Of a stretch of DNA of 64,000 bases, positions 21,240 to 31,734 are shown piece after piece. The position numbers and the translations under genes were made by a program. This DNA comes from Euborellia annulipes (taxonomy: Eukaryota > Arthropoda > Insecta > Dermaptera > Anisolabididae), in assembly GCA_023213315.1 (NCBI GenBank), contig JAKCPI010002713.1:62001-126000 (forward strand), in the 5' to 3' direction. Position 1 is the first letter of the stretch. Each line of letters begins with the position of its first letter. The notes below the pieces were generated by a model. That model saw only the letters and a program-made list of their open reading frames with translations. It made no database searches and was not told the DNA's origin.

Positions 21240-21472
21240 AAATGATTAGAAATGATCCAGGGATCACACACGCTCGCAGCAGGTCTGCATAGTGAACCAT
21301 TAGGGACACACAGGGATACACACGTCCACACCAGGGACACGCACAGTAGATCGAAAGTGACTAGAAGAAACATGTGTGTCCCTGGTGCGGGCGTGTATAT
21401 CCCTTGTGTCCCTCAAGTTATATAGACCTGTGCGGGCGTGTGTATCCCTCGATCATTTTTAATCATTTTTAC
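21240..21472. repeat. Imperfect palindrome
   Basis: AATGATCCAGGGAT...CAGGTCT...GGGACACACAGGGATACACAC on the left is mirrored by GTGTATATCCCTTGTGTCCCT...AGACCTG...ATCCCTCGATCATTTTT on the right, with arms of about 105 bp. Within each arm GGGACACAC / GGGATACACAC words repeat. It has no ORF and no clear TSD. Confidence 0.7.
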
Positions 21473-21695
21473 TCGGGAATGGAAAATAGCAAAGGTGCAA
21501 ATAAAACAAACATAGAGTTTTTAGTTGTAATTTCTTCAACTTTCTAAAATGGCTTCTCTGTCTCCCCATAAATGCATCGGACGCCATTGTTAATTGGTTG
21601 AAATCACTCATAAAGGTGTGTGTACCTTGTATTTGTCGATTTCGATTGGGGAAGATCGAAAATCCTATACAACATAAATCGTACACGATTTATAT

Positions 21696-21914
21696 CTTCT
21701 TCTTCTTCTTTCTTTGCCGTTATTATTCCAGCGGTGCGGGGTCGGCGGAATGGCTTTTTTGGGACCGGAAGAAATAGAACAGGCCGGCCCGTCGCACGGT
21801 CTGACGCCTGTCGAAAATATAGAAGGAAGTGACTGACATGTAAAGAATAGAAGGACTGCCAGTCCCAGCTCGGGTAACTCGTGGTCGCGATCCACAAGAT
21901 GTGGATCCCTGAGC
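21696..21914 (-). mobile_element. SINE-like retroposon (family H), 20-bp TSD
   Basis: A 20-bp duplication starting AAATCGTACACGAT is exact at 21676-21695 and 21915-21934. The (CTT)n at the left is the tail of a minus-strand retroposon, and the 5' end is the GAGCTGGGACTGGCAGTCC side. Comparison with 1001-1354 defines the family. The parent RNA is unrecognised; no tRNA boxes are convincing. Confidence 0.75.
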
Positions 21915-21959
21915 AAATCGTACACGATTTATATATATTTAAATATTCAAATGCCGGCA

Positions 21960-22657
21960 TTCTCGTTGAAATTAAGGAAACAAAAAAAAATACCGTGTTA
22001 GGCCTACTTAGTCATCAGAATAAGTGAATTTCAGAATTTTAATGAAATACAAGATTATAACAACTTAAAAATAATTTTTAATAATAAACAAAGTGCACAA
22101 CTGAGAACGTTGATAAACAGAAAAGATTTATTGGAAAAGAACAAAAAATAATAAAGTAACTCCGTCACTTCAAGGGAAAAACATTCTTATTCGTAATTAT
22201 AAAAATATTTTTATAAAATTTATTTAATCTTTTTATATAAATAAATATTTGGACATTCCCAGGACACGCAGAGAGCTGTTAACAACGCCATAATCCGCTT
22301 CCAAAGATCAAATTTAATTAAAAATTCAACATTTTAATGTCTCCCCCTCCCCCCTCTATCACTTTATGTGTATGTCCATATTTAAATGTAATGGATAATT
22401 AAAATTGAATATAGATTAAAAAATGCCAATTAGAGAGAGAGATAGAGCCCACATTGACTGTACCCAAGGAATTTAATTGCGTAATCCTAATGCATAATTA
22501 TGAGTAGAATTTATTTATTTCCCCTCAACTGGTTCTTCTTATCAATATTCTTATTCAAAAAAAAAAGGTGATTATCAACTTTAAGGAAACAGTGATGGTT
22601 TATTATGATTGGGTAAAAAATTTATTGAATCAATTTTTGATAAGAATTTCATTATGA
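21960..22657. other. Non-coding stretch
   Basis: I see no gene or bounded repeat here. Confidence 0.4.
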
Positions 22658-23196
22658 TAATGAGGTGCAAAAAAAGTGGAACACTGTTACTTCTTAAAAA
22701 GTCCTATTCTAATCTATCTTAATGATAACTGGAATTTATTTTATATGAAATATTTTCTCCATTTCTAAGTAAATTTAACACAAATCCATATCATTTTAAT
22801 CAATTTAATACAATTTAAATAAAACAAAGACAAAAATGTCGAAATTCTTTTATTAACACTAAATTTCTAAAATTTTAAAATAATCTTTCCATTTCAGTAT
22901 TTCTCTGTCTATTTTATTGGATTCTTATAAAAACAAAATTTTAAATTAATATCCAACTAAACATATCGATATTATGTTGATTTGTCCGTCAAATTGAAAA
23001 TCGACATTTTTGTCTTTGTTTTATTTTTTAAATTGTAATTATTTATTAAAATGATATGGATTTGTGTTAAATTTACTTAGAAATGGATAAGTTATTTCCT
23101 ATTAAATGTTTATTAAATTACAGTATCATTAAGGGAGATTAGAAGAGGTCTTTCTTTAGAAGAAACAAAGTGTTCTACTTTTTTTGCCCCTCAGTG
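22658..23196. mobile_element. Tc1/mariner-like palindromic MITE
   Basis: GAGGTGCAAAAAAAGTGGAA at the left is mirrored by AGAACACT/AGTGTTCTACTTTTTTTGCCCCTCAGTG at the right, and TA follows CAGTG at 23197. Inner arms (22757-22843 and 23005-23092) are also inverted copies around TAAATTTAACACAAATCC. The left terminal bases are worn. Related single arms occur near 46745-46840 and 56870-56960. It carries no transposase. Confidence 0.65.
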
Positions 23197-23199
23197 TAC

Positions 23200-23560
23200 C
23201 TGGTATATACAGTAATAGCGGAGTGTCCGTCTGTCACGCTCCATTTGGTCAATTTCAAAATTAAATTTTTTACTTTTATAAAGGACGTTATGAATAGTCT
23301 ATATATAATATATATAATAATTACGGAGTGTCTGTCTGTCCGTCTGTTTGTCTGTCAGTCTGTCACGCTCTGTTTGACCAACTTCCCGTTGGAATTTTGA
23401 AACGAAATTTTGCAGTTTTATAGAGGACCTTATGGAGAGTCCCGGAAAAATACTGGGGTCTCGAAATTCCTATAACTTTTTGAGTTATTAATTCCTAAAG
23501 TTACTATTTCTCCCATAGGAAATGTATGGGTCGTTAACTTACCTACCCCAACATTAAAAT
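23200..23560 (+). repeat. Family E dispersed repeat
   Basis: The block GAAATTTTGCAG.TTTATA...ATGGAGAGTCCCGG.AAAATACT.GGTC.CGAAATTCCTA and TTTCTCCCATAGGAAATGTA is shared with 41800-42000. A (TCTG)n tract lies upstream (23328-23366). The first part (23215-23300) is a worn copy of the next unit, so this is two partial units in tandem. The class is unknown. Confidence 0.6.
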
Positions 23561-23642
23561 AGCCTCCCTATGGGGAAATACATGGTGTTTGTCCTTCAGC
23601 TATTTTAATCCTGAATAACCGTTTTTTATGAATTTATCTATT

Positions 23643-23772
23643 ATTGGGGTCCAGGCATTCTTATTTAGTTGGTATCCAAATGGCTTAAATAAAATCATCG
23701 GACTGCCTGGGGTCCGAACCCGCGACGTTTGGTATACGAGGTTAGCACGCTAACCTCTACCCCAAGCCCCGG
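23643..23772 (-). mobile_element. tRNA-derived SINE, tail missing
   Basis: From GGGGTCCAGGCATTCTTATT to ACCCCAAGCCCCGGGGGC this is the head half of the SINE on the minus strand, with B box GGTTCGGACCC and A box TGGGGTAGAGGTTAGCG. The tail with GAAAAGACTGTGTGAATG is absent. Confidence 0.85.
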
Positions 23773-23799
23773 GGGCTTGAGGGGATTTAGAGAACAGAG

Positions 23800-24424
23800 T
23801 ATTTTCTTGGAGAGTGCAAAATTTAATTTTGTAAATGGGATACACTCTGCTAACTTAGCGACCGAAATTTCGACAATTAACAATTAAATAAAATTATTTT
23901 TTTCTCTCCTGACTTCTTCTGTTTCCAACCCAACCTTATTTATTTTTTTCCTTTAATCCCCTCCTAAGAAGTGAGACAATCACCATTTCGAAATATTATT
24001 CTATGTATACTAAAATCCTTGGGAATAAATCATCATTTTTCTTTCCATGATTCATATAAATCACCTCAATAACTTTGCTCTTGTTTTAACGCATTTATAA
24101 ACGAAATTGAGGACAATTTTTTTTTTTTTTTCTCTTGACACTTGGTAATTAAGAATTCTAACAAGTTGTCTGTCTGTCTGTCTGTCATTAAGAGAGAATT
24201 TTTTCCCATGAATGAATCAGACTGCCTCTTATTGGTGATTTTATTGTGTAAAAAGAGTTAAACAAAACACGGTTAGCGTGGGACGGGGAAGTTGTTGGGC
24301 AAGACCTGCCTCACTGCGGTTGCTTGACACCTGTACTGTCCGGAACAATGCATTAATTAACGAGATTAAGGAGATTTTATTATTTAGAAGGGCTTTCCTT
24401 AAAAATACATCAATCATTATGAAA
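23800..24424. other. Non-coding stretch
   Basis: No gene is supported. A (TCTG)n tract is at about 24168-24186. Confidence 0.4.
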
Positions 24425-24740
24425 ATATTTTTTTTTTTCCTATGAAGTACAAGAGTAAAGTGTGCTTCAAACAATTTTGCGTGCAAAATGAGAATATACA
24501 TTTTAAAGAGAATCTAAAAAATAATTGATTTATGAATTTTAATCAAAATCCTTTCTGCGAATTTTGATAAAATCGAAAAAAACTGAAAAAGTACATCAGT
24601 AAAGTACTAGTACTTTTTGGCCGATTTTATTTAAAAGCTTGGTGTTTAGAGTTAGAAGGGTGTTAAACTTAAATATCAAATTTCAAGTTCGTAGCTCTTT
24701 TTCTTCTTGTGATATTTTGACCACACACTTTTTTGGGAGT
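24425..24740 (-). mobile_element. A-family partial copy
   Basis: On the plus strand TATGAAGTACAAGAGTAAAG, ATGAGAATATACATTTTAAA, AAAGTACATCAGTAAAGTAC and TAGTACTTTTTGGCCGATTT appear in the order of an inverted A element. The 5' end and the 3' hairpin are both missing. Confidence 0.7.
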
Positions 24741-24839
24741 CAAACATTTTGATTGCTAGTCCTGACCATCTAAATATTTGCATTGGATCTCAAAAACATT
24801 TGCAGTATTTTGAGGTGAAATCTTAAAATTAAATTAAAC

Positions 24840-24985
24840 ATTTTTTAAATATGTGGAAATTAAAATTTAATATAAATATGATTATTTATACGTAGATAAT
24901 TGCGAGATTTAATTGCAACTTTTTCTTTGTAATGCTTAAACTCTCAAACTACTTGACAGATTTTTATGGGTTTTTTTTTTAATGT
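24840..24985. repeat. P-family fragment
   Basis: AATTGCGAGATTTAATTGC and ACTACTTGACAGATTTTTAT followed by a T run at 24971 are P core and right arm. Confidence 0.5.
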
Positions 24986-26220
24986 AAAGAGAATTTTACG
25001 GCTAGGTTTTATTTTTTAGAAAAACTCATTTAGAGTGTGTAGAATATAAAAATTTTGTTATTATAAATAAATAAAATTAAATATTTAAATAATTAAAATT
25101 TATTATATGGTGATTTTGAGGCAAAATCCAAACAAATAAAAGTCCAACTGGCTTATTAATGAAGTCTAAATAATTAAGTGGCACTAATCACCATTTACCC
25201 GATAAGTAATCAGATCAGGAAACCAAAGACTTCCACGTTCTCTTGATCTGATGATGGCAGGCGTTTAGCTACAGAAACGTCACAAAGAAGTATGTTTTCT
25301 ATTTCAAAATAATTTAAATATTTAATCAATCAAAGAACTTGCTTGACAAATGGAGGGGAGGGGCTCGATTCCCGCCCTTCCAATGTATACATATTTGAAA
25401 AAAAAAAAAAATACATAGAAATAAATAAATAACTCCATTTTAAGGTAATAATTATTAATTTATCTTATAACGATAATAAATCTCTCTCTCGTTCTAATAT
25501 ATAGATAATCCTCTGGACTTGTTTGCAATTATTTATTTATTCTTTATAATATATAAACAAATAAATATATATAACTTGTAAGATTAAATTTTATGATAGG
25601 AAATAAGAAATTTAATCTACATATATGCACGTAATTTAAGGATTAAATTAAATACAAAAACAAACTCGAATTGTGCTGATATTAATTTATATATAAATAA
25701 ATAATTGCGGGATTTAGCATTAGGGAAAAAAAATAAATTGATAAACGTATTAAATTATGGGCGAGCGCTGCGGATAGTCTCTAAATAATAAGAAAATAAC
25801 TTGCTACCTGTTGATTTTTTTTTGCTGTATTTCAAGCAAATACTAGTATAATATATAATATAACAATACACTAGTTGCGCCGCCCGCCTTCAGCTTCGTC
25901 CCCCTTGATTAGGATTTAGAAATAAGAATAAAACCAAAATAAAAATGTTTGTATGTGCCAATTTAGAGGGAGGTATGCCACATAGCGAGTGAGCAGAAAA
26001 GACACTCTCTGTCTCGCTCTCGACTCACGCAAGAAGGAAGGCAACGGCAACGCCCTCCTTCCTGTTCACATAAGCCTAAGGGGAATTTAACCAATCGGCA
26101 TAAACGAAATATTTCCATAAAAAAAAAACCTTCGGCCCTCCTTCTGGTAACGTTACCAAGAATAGAATAATTGATTTGAGTTAAATACCTATATAAAATC
26201 GAATATAACTAATACAAAAT
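24986..26220. other. Non-coding stretch with one hammerhead-like motif
   Basis: No gene is supported. The motif at 25248-25281 is listed separately. At about 25980-26095 the composition is more balanced (GACACTCTCTGTCTCGC, AACGGCAACGCCCTCC) with no repeat partner seen. Confidence 0.4.
25248..25281 (+). ncRNA. Hammerhead-like motif
   Basis: An exact CTGATGA is followed after 19 nt by GAAACGTC. The spacer pairs poorly, so stem II would be weak. See the motif at 27723 for the best-paired copy. Confidence 0.35.
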
Positions 26221-26223
26221 GTA

Positions 26224-26472
26224 TATGGACCCTGTTACGCATTAGTGTGTCAAGCGCCAAAAAAAAAAATTAAAAATTGAGTTAAGCACGGAATATTGTT
26301 TCACATGCTATTTTTTATGAAATATGTCCTAAAAAATTTATATTTAATGTTACTTGCACAATTGACAAAAAAAAAATTATATATAATCCAATGTAAACAA
26401 AAAACTTTAATGTTAATTTTCTTAAAACTCGGTAGCTGGCGCTTGACACACTAATGCGTAACATGGTCCATA
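26224..26472. mobile_element. MITE with about 38-bp TIRs
   Basis: ATGGACC.TGTTACGCATTAG and on through GTGTGTCAAGCGCC at the left is mirrored at 26437-26474 with one mismatch. TATA at both edges makes a TA target duplication possible, which would suggest Tc1/mariner; the terminal sequence does not decide it. The interior is AT-rich with no ORF. Confidence 0.8.
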
Positions 26473-26479
26473 TAGGCTA

Positions 26480-26606
26480 CAGTATTGTTTAATTTTTGAT
26501 GTATTTTTTCGATCGTGGTCAAGCTGGTCGAATTGTAACGGACATCTTGGAGACTTTTTGTCTAATGTCTCGTTCTTCTCACTGTCACCCGTAAATTTCA
26601 TCATCG
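26480..26606 (-). CDS. Candidate coding exon, unknown protein
   Basis: On the minus strand an ATG in a good context (gaaATGG, 26608-26610 side) opens 42 codons of hydrophilic sequence (starts MAMMKFTGDSEKNETLDKKS, later PRCPLQFDQLDHDRKN). Codon composition is far less A/T-monotonous than its surroundings. The frame then runs into the MITE at 26224-26472. I recognise no family and see no clear donor site. It could be a first exon with a MITE in the adjoining intron, or chance. Confidence 0.2.
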
Positions 26607-26744
26607 CCATTTCACCTGTTCATTTCTTTCTTTTATTATTTTTTTTTTTATAATAAATCTTTCAAGAAGTCTCTTATATTATTATTTAGTTCCGGGTTGA
26701 CCGAGCCCGAGTTTTTTTTTTTTTTTTTTTTTTTTTTTGATAAA

Positions 26745-27190
26745 TTTGGAAAAAAACTTAAAAATACATAAAGTACTAGTACTCGAGGATTCCTGAAGAC
26801 GAAACCTAGCGCAATATGTTTTCTATACCCGAAATAGAAAAAATTTAAAATTTGGGAAAAACCGTTAAAGCGAATTTTGATAAAATTGAAAAAAAAAAAA
26901 AAAAACTAAAAAAGTACATTAATAAAGTGCTAGTATTCGAGGTTTCCCGAAAACCTAGAATTTGTTTTCCATAGCGGAAATAGGAATAATTTAAAATTTG
27001 AAAAAAATCGTTAAAGCGAATTTTGAGAAAATTAGAAAAAACTAAAAAAGTACATCAGTAAAGTAGTAGTACTCGAATTTTCCCGAACACGAGACAGAGC
27101 ACAATTTCATATCTGGACCGTACCTAGTATATAGACCTAGGCCTATATAAAATTTGAAAAAAATTGTTAGAGCCGTTCTCGAGGAGTGAT
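26745..27190 (-). repeat. A-core tandem repeat, about three units
   Basis: Three worn units of roughly 136-155 bp each contain AAAGCGAATTTTGA.AAAAT, AAAAAAGTAC, and a form of AAAGTACTAGTACTCGAGG (26765, about 26920, about 27055). These are the A-element core on the minus strand amplified in tandem, with a new CCCGAA.AC segment between units. Confidence 0.65.
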
Positions 27191-27199
27191 ATGCTTACA

Positions 27200-28560
27200 T
27201 ATAAAAAAACAAATAAACGTACATTGCTCGGTTAATAGTATGTGTTTAATTTCCTGTAGTTTTATTTAGATATAGAAGTTATATTTTGCTGGGACAGATC
27301 GTTAAGGTTATGGAGATAATAGAGAGTAGTAGAGTAATAAAACTTGCTTGCGCCAAACCGGCCACTGTGAAAAACTGTTTTTTTTTTTTTTTTGCAAAAA
27401 AGGGGATTTTAACCAACTGTATCAAATACTTACATGTATAGTTTTTGCCTCAGTGGCTTGCACATGAAAAAGTCCTCTTTAATACAGTAGTTGAATGGCT
27501 TCTCATACAGAAAGTTTTATTATTAAGACACGCTCCACATATCTATAATTTGATGCAATGAAGATGGATTGAATAGGCATTCCGAAATATTTACAAAATA
27601 AATTATATTAATGTGGAAAGCAACCGCTGGTGTATATTTTCTTCACAACCTTATTTAGATCTATATTGGACATGAAAATTGAATTCAAGAAATCCCTTGC
27701 TTATTCCGACGAGCCTCTATGCTCTGAAGATGATCCCTACCGGGATTGAAACGTTAGTGTGCTAGCTGCACTTCTCTTTAATTTTCTACCAATATTATTC
27801 AGTCATAAACCCCTGCAGTTAACTTAAGGAAGTGCAGTGTATCATCTATTTGGTTATTTATACCCCCTCTACCTCTAAATCATTAATACCAACTTAAATA
27901 TTCATCTGAAAAAAGAATTTTTAATTGAAAAATATCGCCTCTGTACAAAAAAAAAAAAAAAAAAATACTTATTATTGTAAACAGAAACAAAAAATAAATG
28001 AATAAAATTTTTTATGTATTTATGCGAAAATCCCTGGGGCTGTTTGAATTACAAAAAAAAAAAAAAAAATTATTTCCAATTTTGGCAACGTTTCCATAAA
28101 TCGTTTTTTTTTTCTTCTAAAGCAAATTTGTTTTTTATACAAACTGGTTACAGGCGAGTAAAATAAAATATTCATTATTATAATTAATTTTTCTAATTTG
28201 AGAAGATTTGAGTTGCTAATATATGTGCACTCGAAATTAGTATGGATGGTTGGCTGGACTATATAAATAAATTTACGTGCCAAAAGTAGAAGGAGTTTTT
28301 GGTGTGTTAAAATAAAATAAAAATTTGTCAGGTGCGTGTTCCGGAGCCCCTCGCCCCCCCCCCCCAAAAAAAAAATTTCTAAATGTCCTATAGCCTACAT
28401 ATATAGATATATACAGGCGTCAGCGGGGCTCGCCCCTCCCCCCAAATGTTTGCTTGGCCCCGCAGTGCGAAAAATTACTATAGGTATAGTTCCCTAAAAA
28501 TTCCATGTCTATAAAAAAATATGGGGATTGACTTCCCCGAGACTTTCTCGTATATTCTTT
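27200..28560. other. Non-coding stretch with a hammerhead-like motif and G-run remnants
   Basis: No gene is supported. The motif at 27723-27754 is listed separately. C12 followed by A9 at about 28356-28377 and GGGGCTCGCCCCTCCCCCC near 28426-28443 resemble worn hAT-like ends. Confidence 0.4.
27723..27754 (+). ncRNA. Hammerhead-like motif, best stem II
   Basis: CTGAAGA is followed by GATCCC, a 4-nt loop TACC, and GGGATT, then GAAACGTT. The stem has five Watson-Crick pairs (ATCCC/GGGAT) plus a possible G-T pair, in the position of hammerhead stem II. Hammerhead motifs are known in Penelope-like elements; no reverse transcriptase is seen nearby. Confidence 0.45.
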
Positions 28561-28566
28561 TGGAAT

Positions 28567-29269
28567 TACGTCTGGATGTGTGTGTAAACACGATTGCTTA
28601 AAAACCAAATCAGTTAGATCGATGAAATTTGGTATATGCTCCTTACACTAAAATTGTAGATTTCTATCAACTTTTGGAGTAAATACGTCACTTGGAAGTA
28701 GTACTTTACTTAAAAAGTTTTTTCAAAAATTTAGAAATTTTCAATTTTTTTTGTTATATTATGATAAAATACTCTATTTTAAAAAGTTTTTATTCTTTGA
28801 CATTTTTTCGAAAACTGGATAGTTTTTGAAATAATCAAAGAAGAAATAGAAAATATTCGTTAATTTTGATAAAAAAATCAAAACAAAATCATACAGGTGT
28901 CATTAAAAAGGGGTAAATATAAACAAATGAATTTGTTTATATATACCCTTTTTTTAATGACACCTGTATGATTTTGTTTTGATTTTTATCAAAATTAACG
29001 AATATTTTCTATTTCTTCTTTTGATTATTTCAAAAACTATCCAGTTTTCGAAAAATGTCAAAGAATAAAAACTTTTTAAAATAGAGTATTTTATCATAAT
29101 ATAACAAAAAAATTGAAAATTTCCAAATTTTTTGAAAAAACTTTTTAAGTAAAGTACTACATCCAAGTGGCGTATTTACTCCAAAAGTTGATAGAAATCT
29201 ACAATTTTAGTGTAAGGAGCATATACCAAATTTCATCGATCTAACTGCTTTGGTTTTTAAGCAATCGTG

Positions 29270-29341
<72 letters not shown>

Positions 29342-29455
29342 TAATGCCAAAAATGGTTTTTTTGGACTCAGGGAGGTCTAAAACGTGGAGAAACATCAAA
29401 ATCTCGAAGTCGAATTTTTTTACGATTACATAACTTTCTCTATACGAGAAAGTAA
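28567..29455. repeat. Long near-perfect palindrome within an A-like element
   Basis: Left arm 28571-28927 and right arm 28933-29290 are inverted copies of about 360 bp that meet at a loop of only a few bases near 28930. Examples are AAATATTCGTTAATTTTGAT and its inverse at 28985-29004, and TAGATCGATGAAATTTGG and its inverse. The right arm continues into (AC)n (29274-29337) and an A-type 5' end (ACTTTCTC...GAGAAAGT, 29442-29455). A transcript would form a duplex of about 360 bp. Confidence 0.85.
29274..29337. repeat. (AC)n microsatellite
   Basis: About 31 uninterrupted AC units lie exactly where other A copies have the (TCTG/TG)n tract (inverse), so this is an expansion of an element-internal microsatellite. 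Confidence 0.95.
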
Positions 29456-29464
29456 AAAGGTAAA

Positions 29465-30095
29465 ATGATTTTCACGGAGACAAAAAAATTAATTTTTCCG
29501 CAGGGCGGAAAAAATTTAATCTCTTCAAAAAAATTTCTGCAGAAAAAATTTTTGAGTTCAGGCCCCCCCCCCCCCCGAAAAAAATTTCTATATAGGCCCC
29601 TGAAATTTGTTCATACATCTTTCTTTGTGATCTTATCTTTGGAATTTTTTTTTCAACAAAATACATTTTAAAAATTTTAGTTTGTTTTTTATAGTGACTT
29701 AATTTTATCAAGTTTCAACGTTACCTGGACCAGTCAATTTATCGTAGGCCTATTAATATAACGTTAAAGTCTATATGACTTAAAAGACGTTTCTCAAACT
29801 CAATACGAAGAATTAAATAACTTTTTTGTATATAATTCTCTATACCAGTGGTGTAGCTAGGGGGGGGGCGGGGGGGGTCCCATTCGGAATTCAAGGAGTG
29901 TCACATTTCATAATTTGAATTTCTACTCTCAAAATTAGAATATTTAAAATTAGAGAATTTGGCTATGGGACCAGCTATTCTCGGGAGGGCCTGGAAAGCC
30001 CCATATTTTCTCAATTTTTCTTGGGACAGGGAGCTTTCTGGGGGGGGGGGCCACGAGCCTTCTGGGGGGGCATGCACCCCCCTAGTTACGCCCAT
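29465..30095. mobile_element. Worn hAT-like ends with G/C runs
   Basis: TATATAGGCCCCTG near 29591-29604 matches the end of the MITE at 11587-11857, preceded by a C14 run. A second pair, CAGTGGTGTAGCTAGGGGGG (29846) and CCCCCCTAGTTACGCCCATG (30072-30091), forms plausible TIRs of a 246-bp element; an 8-bp duplication is not evident. The block GCCTGGAAAGCCCCATATTT recurs near 33760. Confidence 0.5.
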
Positions 30096-30416
30096 GCCTC
30101 TCCCTCCTCTAACGCGTTACGTAATATGTGGACAACCCCTAAGTTATTTATTTAAAATTTATATAGTATTCGTTTATTTAATAAAAATTGGGAGTGCGGA
30201 GATTGCTAATAAAGAGAAAAAAAAACTGTTTAAAAATTTTATATACAGATAAAAGGGAAAATTTCTGAGAATATAGAACGATGATCCTTTTTACTATCAT
30301 TTGATTGGTTGAACGGATGGTTAGATTAAAGAAAAAATATATTCTTAATTATTATTTTAAATGCTTTTATTTAACTTACTCTTCCAAGGTCACCAACTTT
30401 ATGGCTTTGTTAAGGA

Positions 30417-31384
30417 CACTTCCCGATGAGCTAGAGGTGTGAAATTTGATAATTAAGAGTCATTTTTGATGTCGCAAATTGTGAGTTTGGTTTTACCAAA
30501 ATGGACCAAACTAATGTGGTACTTTATTTGAAACCCTTCGTGAATTAATGTAATTTCAAAAGACTTCCCGATGGGCTAGAGGTGTGAAATGTAATACTTA
30601 AGAGTCATTTTTGATGACGCCACTATATGGTGGTTTTGATCAAAATAGACCAAACTAATGTGGTACTTTATTTGAAACCCTTCGCGAATTAATGTAATTT
30701 CAAAAGACTTCCCGATGGGCTAGAGGTGTGAAATGTAATACTTAAGAGTCATTTTTGATGACGCCACTATATGGTGGTTTTGATCAAAATAGACCAAACT
30801 AATGTGGTACTTTATTTGAAACCCTTCGCGAATTAATGTAATTTCAAAAGACTTCCCGATGGGCTAGAGGTGTGAAATGTAATACTTAAGAGTCATTTTT
30901 GATGACGCCACTATATGGTGGTTTTGATCAAAATAGACCAAACTAATGTGGTACTTTATTTGAAACCCTTCGCGAATTAATGTAATTTCAAAAGACTTCC
31001 CGATGGGCTAGAGGTGTGAAATGTAATACTTAAGAGTCATTTTTGATGACGCCACTATATGGTGGTTTTGATCAAAATAGACCAAACTAATGTGGTACTT
31101 TATTTGAAACCCTTCGCGAATTAATGTAATTTCAAAAGACTTCCCGATGGGCTAGAGGTGTGAAATGTAATACTTAAGAGTCATTTTTGATGACGCCACT
31201 ATATGGTGGTTTTGATCAAAATAGACCAAACTAATGTGGTACTTTATTTGAAGCCTCACGCAAATAAGGCCCTATTAACTATAGTTTTGAATTTTGATAT
31301 TTACGAGTCATTTTTTTATGATAATGAATAATTTTTCAATTGAACCAAATCAATACAGGCCAAACTAATGTGGTACTTTATCAT
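30417..31384. repeat. 144-bp satellite array
   Basis: CCCGATGGGCTAGAGGTG begins each unit, at a constant 144-bp spacing from 30561 through 31137. Units two to five look identical by eye, the first (from about 30417) is diverged, and a last worn unit ends with AATGTGGTACTTTAT near 31381. No frame stays open across the array. Sharp homogeneity inside and divergence at the edges are typical of unequal exchange or recent amplification. Confidence 0.95.
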
Positions 31385-31430
31385 ATTGATGATTTTTGAT
31401 AAGACTAAAAAGACTAAAAAGCTTAAAATA

Positions 31431-31734
31431 AAAATAAAATAAAAAAAAAAGATTTTTAAAAAAATGCTTTTATTTAAATTGAACTAAAAAGAGAGAAATA
31501 AGGAGAAATAATTTTATTGTTCTTGTTAAAATTTTTTAATATTTATGACTTAAAATAAAAGCGTGGGGCGCGAGCCTCGGAATCACTTCGAAGCGCCCCA
31601 CGCTTTTATTTTAAGTCATAAATATTAAAAAATTTTAACAAGAACAATAAAATTATTTCTCCCTTATTTCTCTCTTTTTAGTTCAATTTAAATAAAAGCA
31701 TTTTTTTAAAAATCTTTTTTTTATTTTATTTTTT
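31431..31734. repeat. Palindrome with about 140-bp arms
   Basis: Arms 31431-31571 and 31593-31734 are inverted copies with about one indel (ATAAGGAGAAA against ATAAGGGAGAAA). The loop is 21 nt. The innermost 11 bp are GC-rich (GCGTGGGGCGC), unlike the rest. It sits 47 bp from the satellite, and AAATGCTTTTATTTAA occurs both before the satellite (30359) and in each arm, so array and palindrome may be one composite element. Confidence 0.9.

Noticed and set aside
21604..21960. Overlapping open frames on both strands
   Set aside because: They lie in the family H retroposon; the same DNA at 1001-1354 is not open in the same way, so no protein is conserved.
26422..26610. Complete small protein gene
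   Set aside because: The last third of the frame is the TIR of a MITE, so the full-length reading is not a natural protein; only the upstream 42 codons are kept as a weak candidate.
30417..31260. CRISPR-like array
   Set aside because: The 144-bp units are contiguous and identical with no unique spacers, and the context is eukaryotic.
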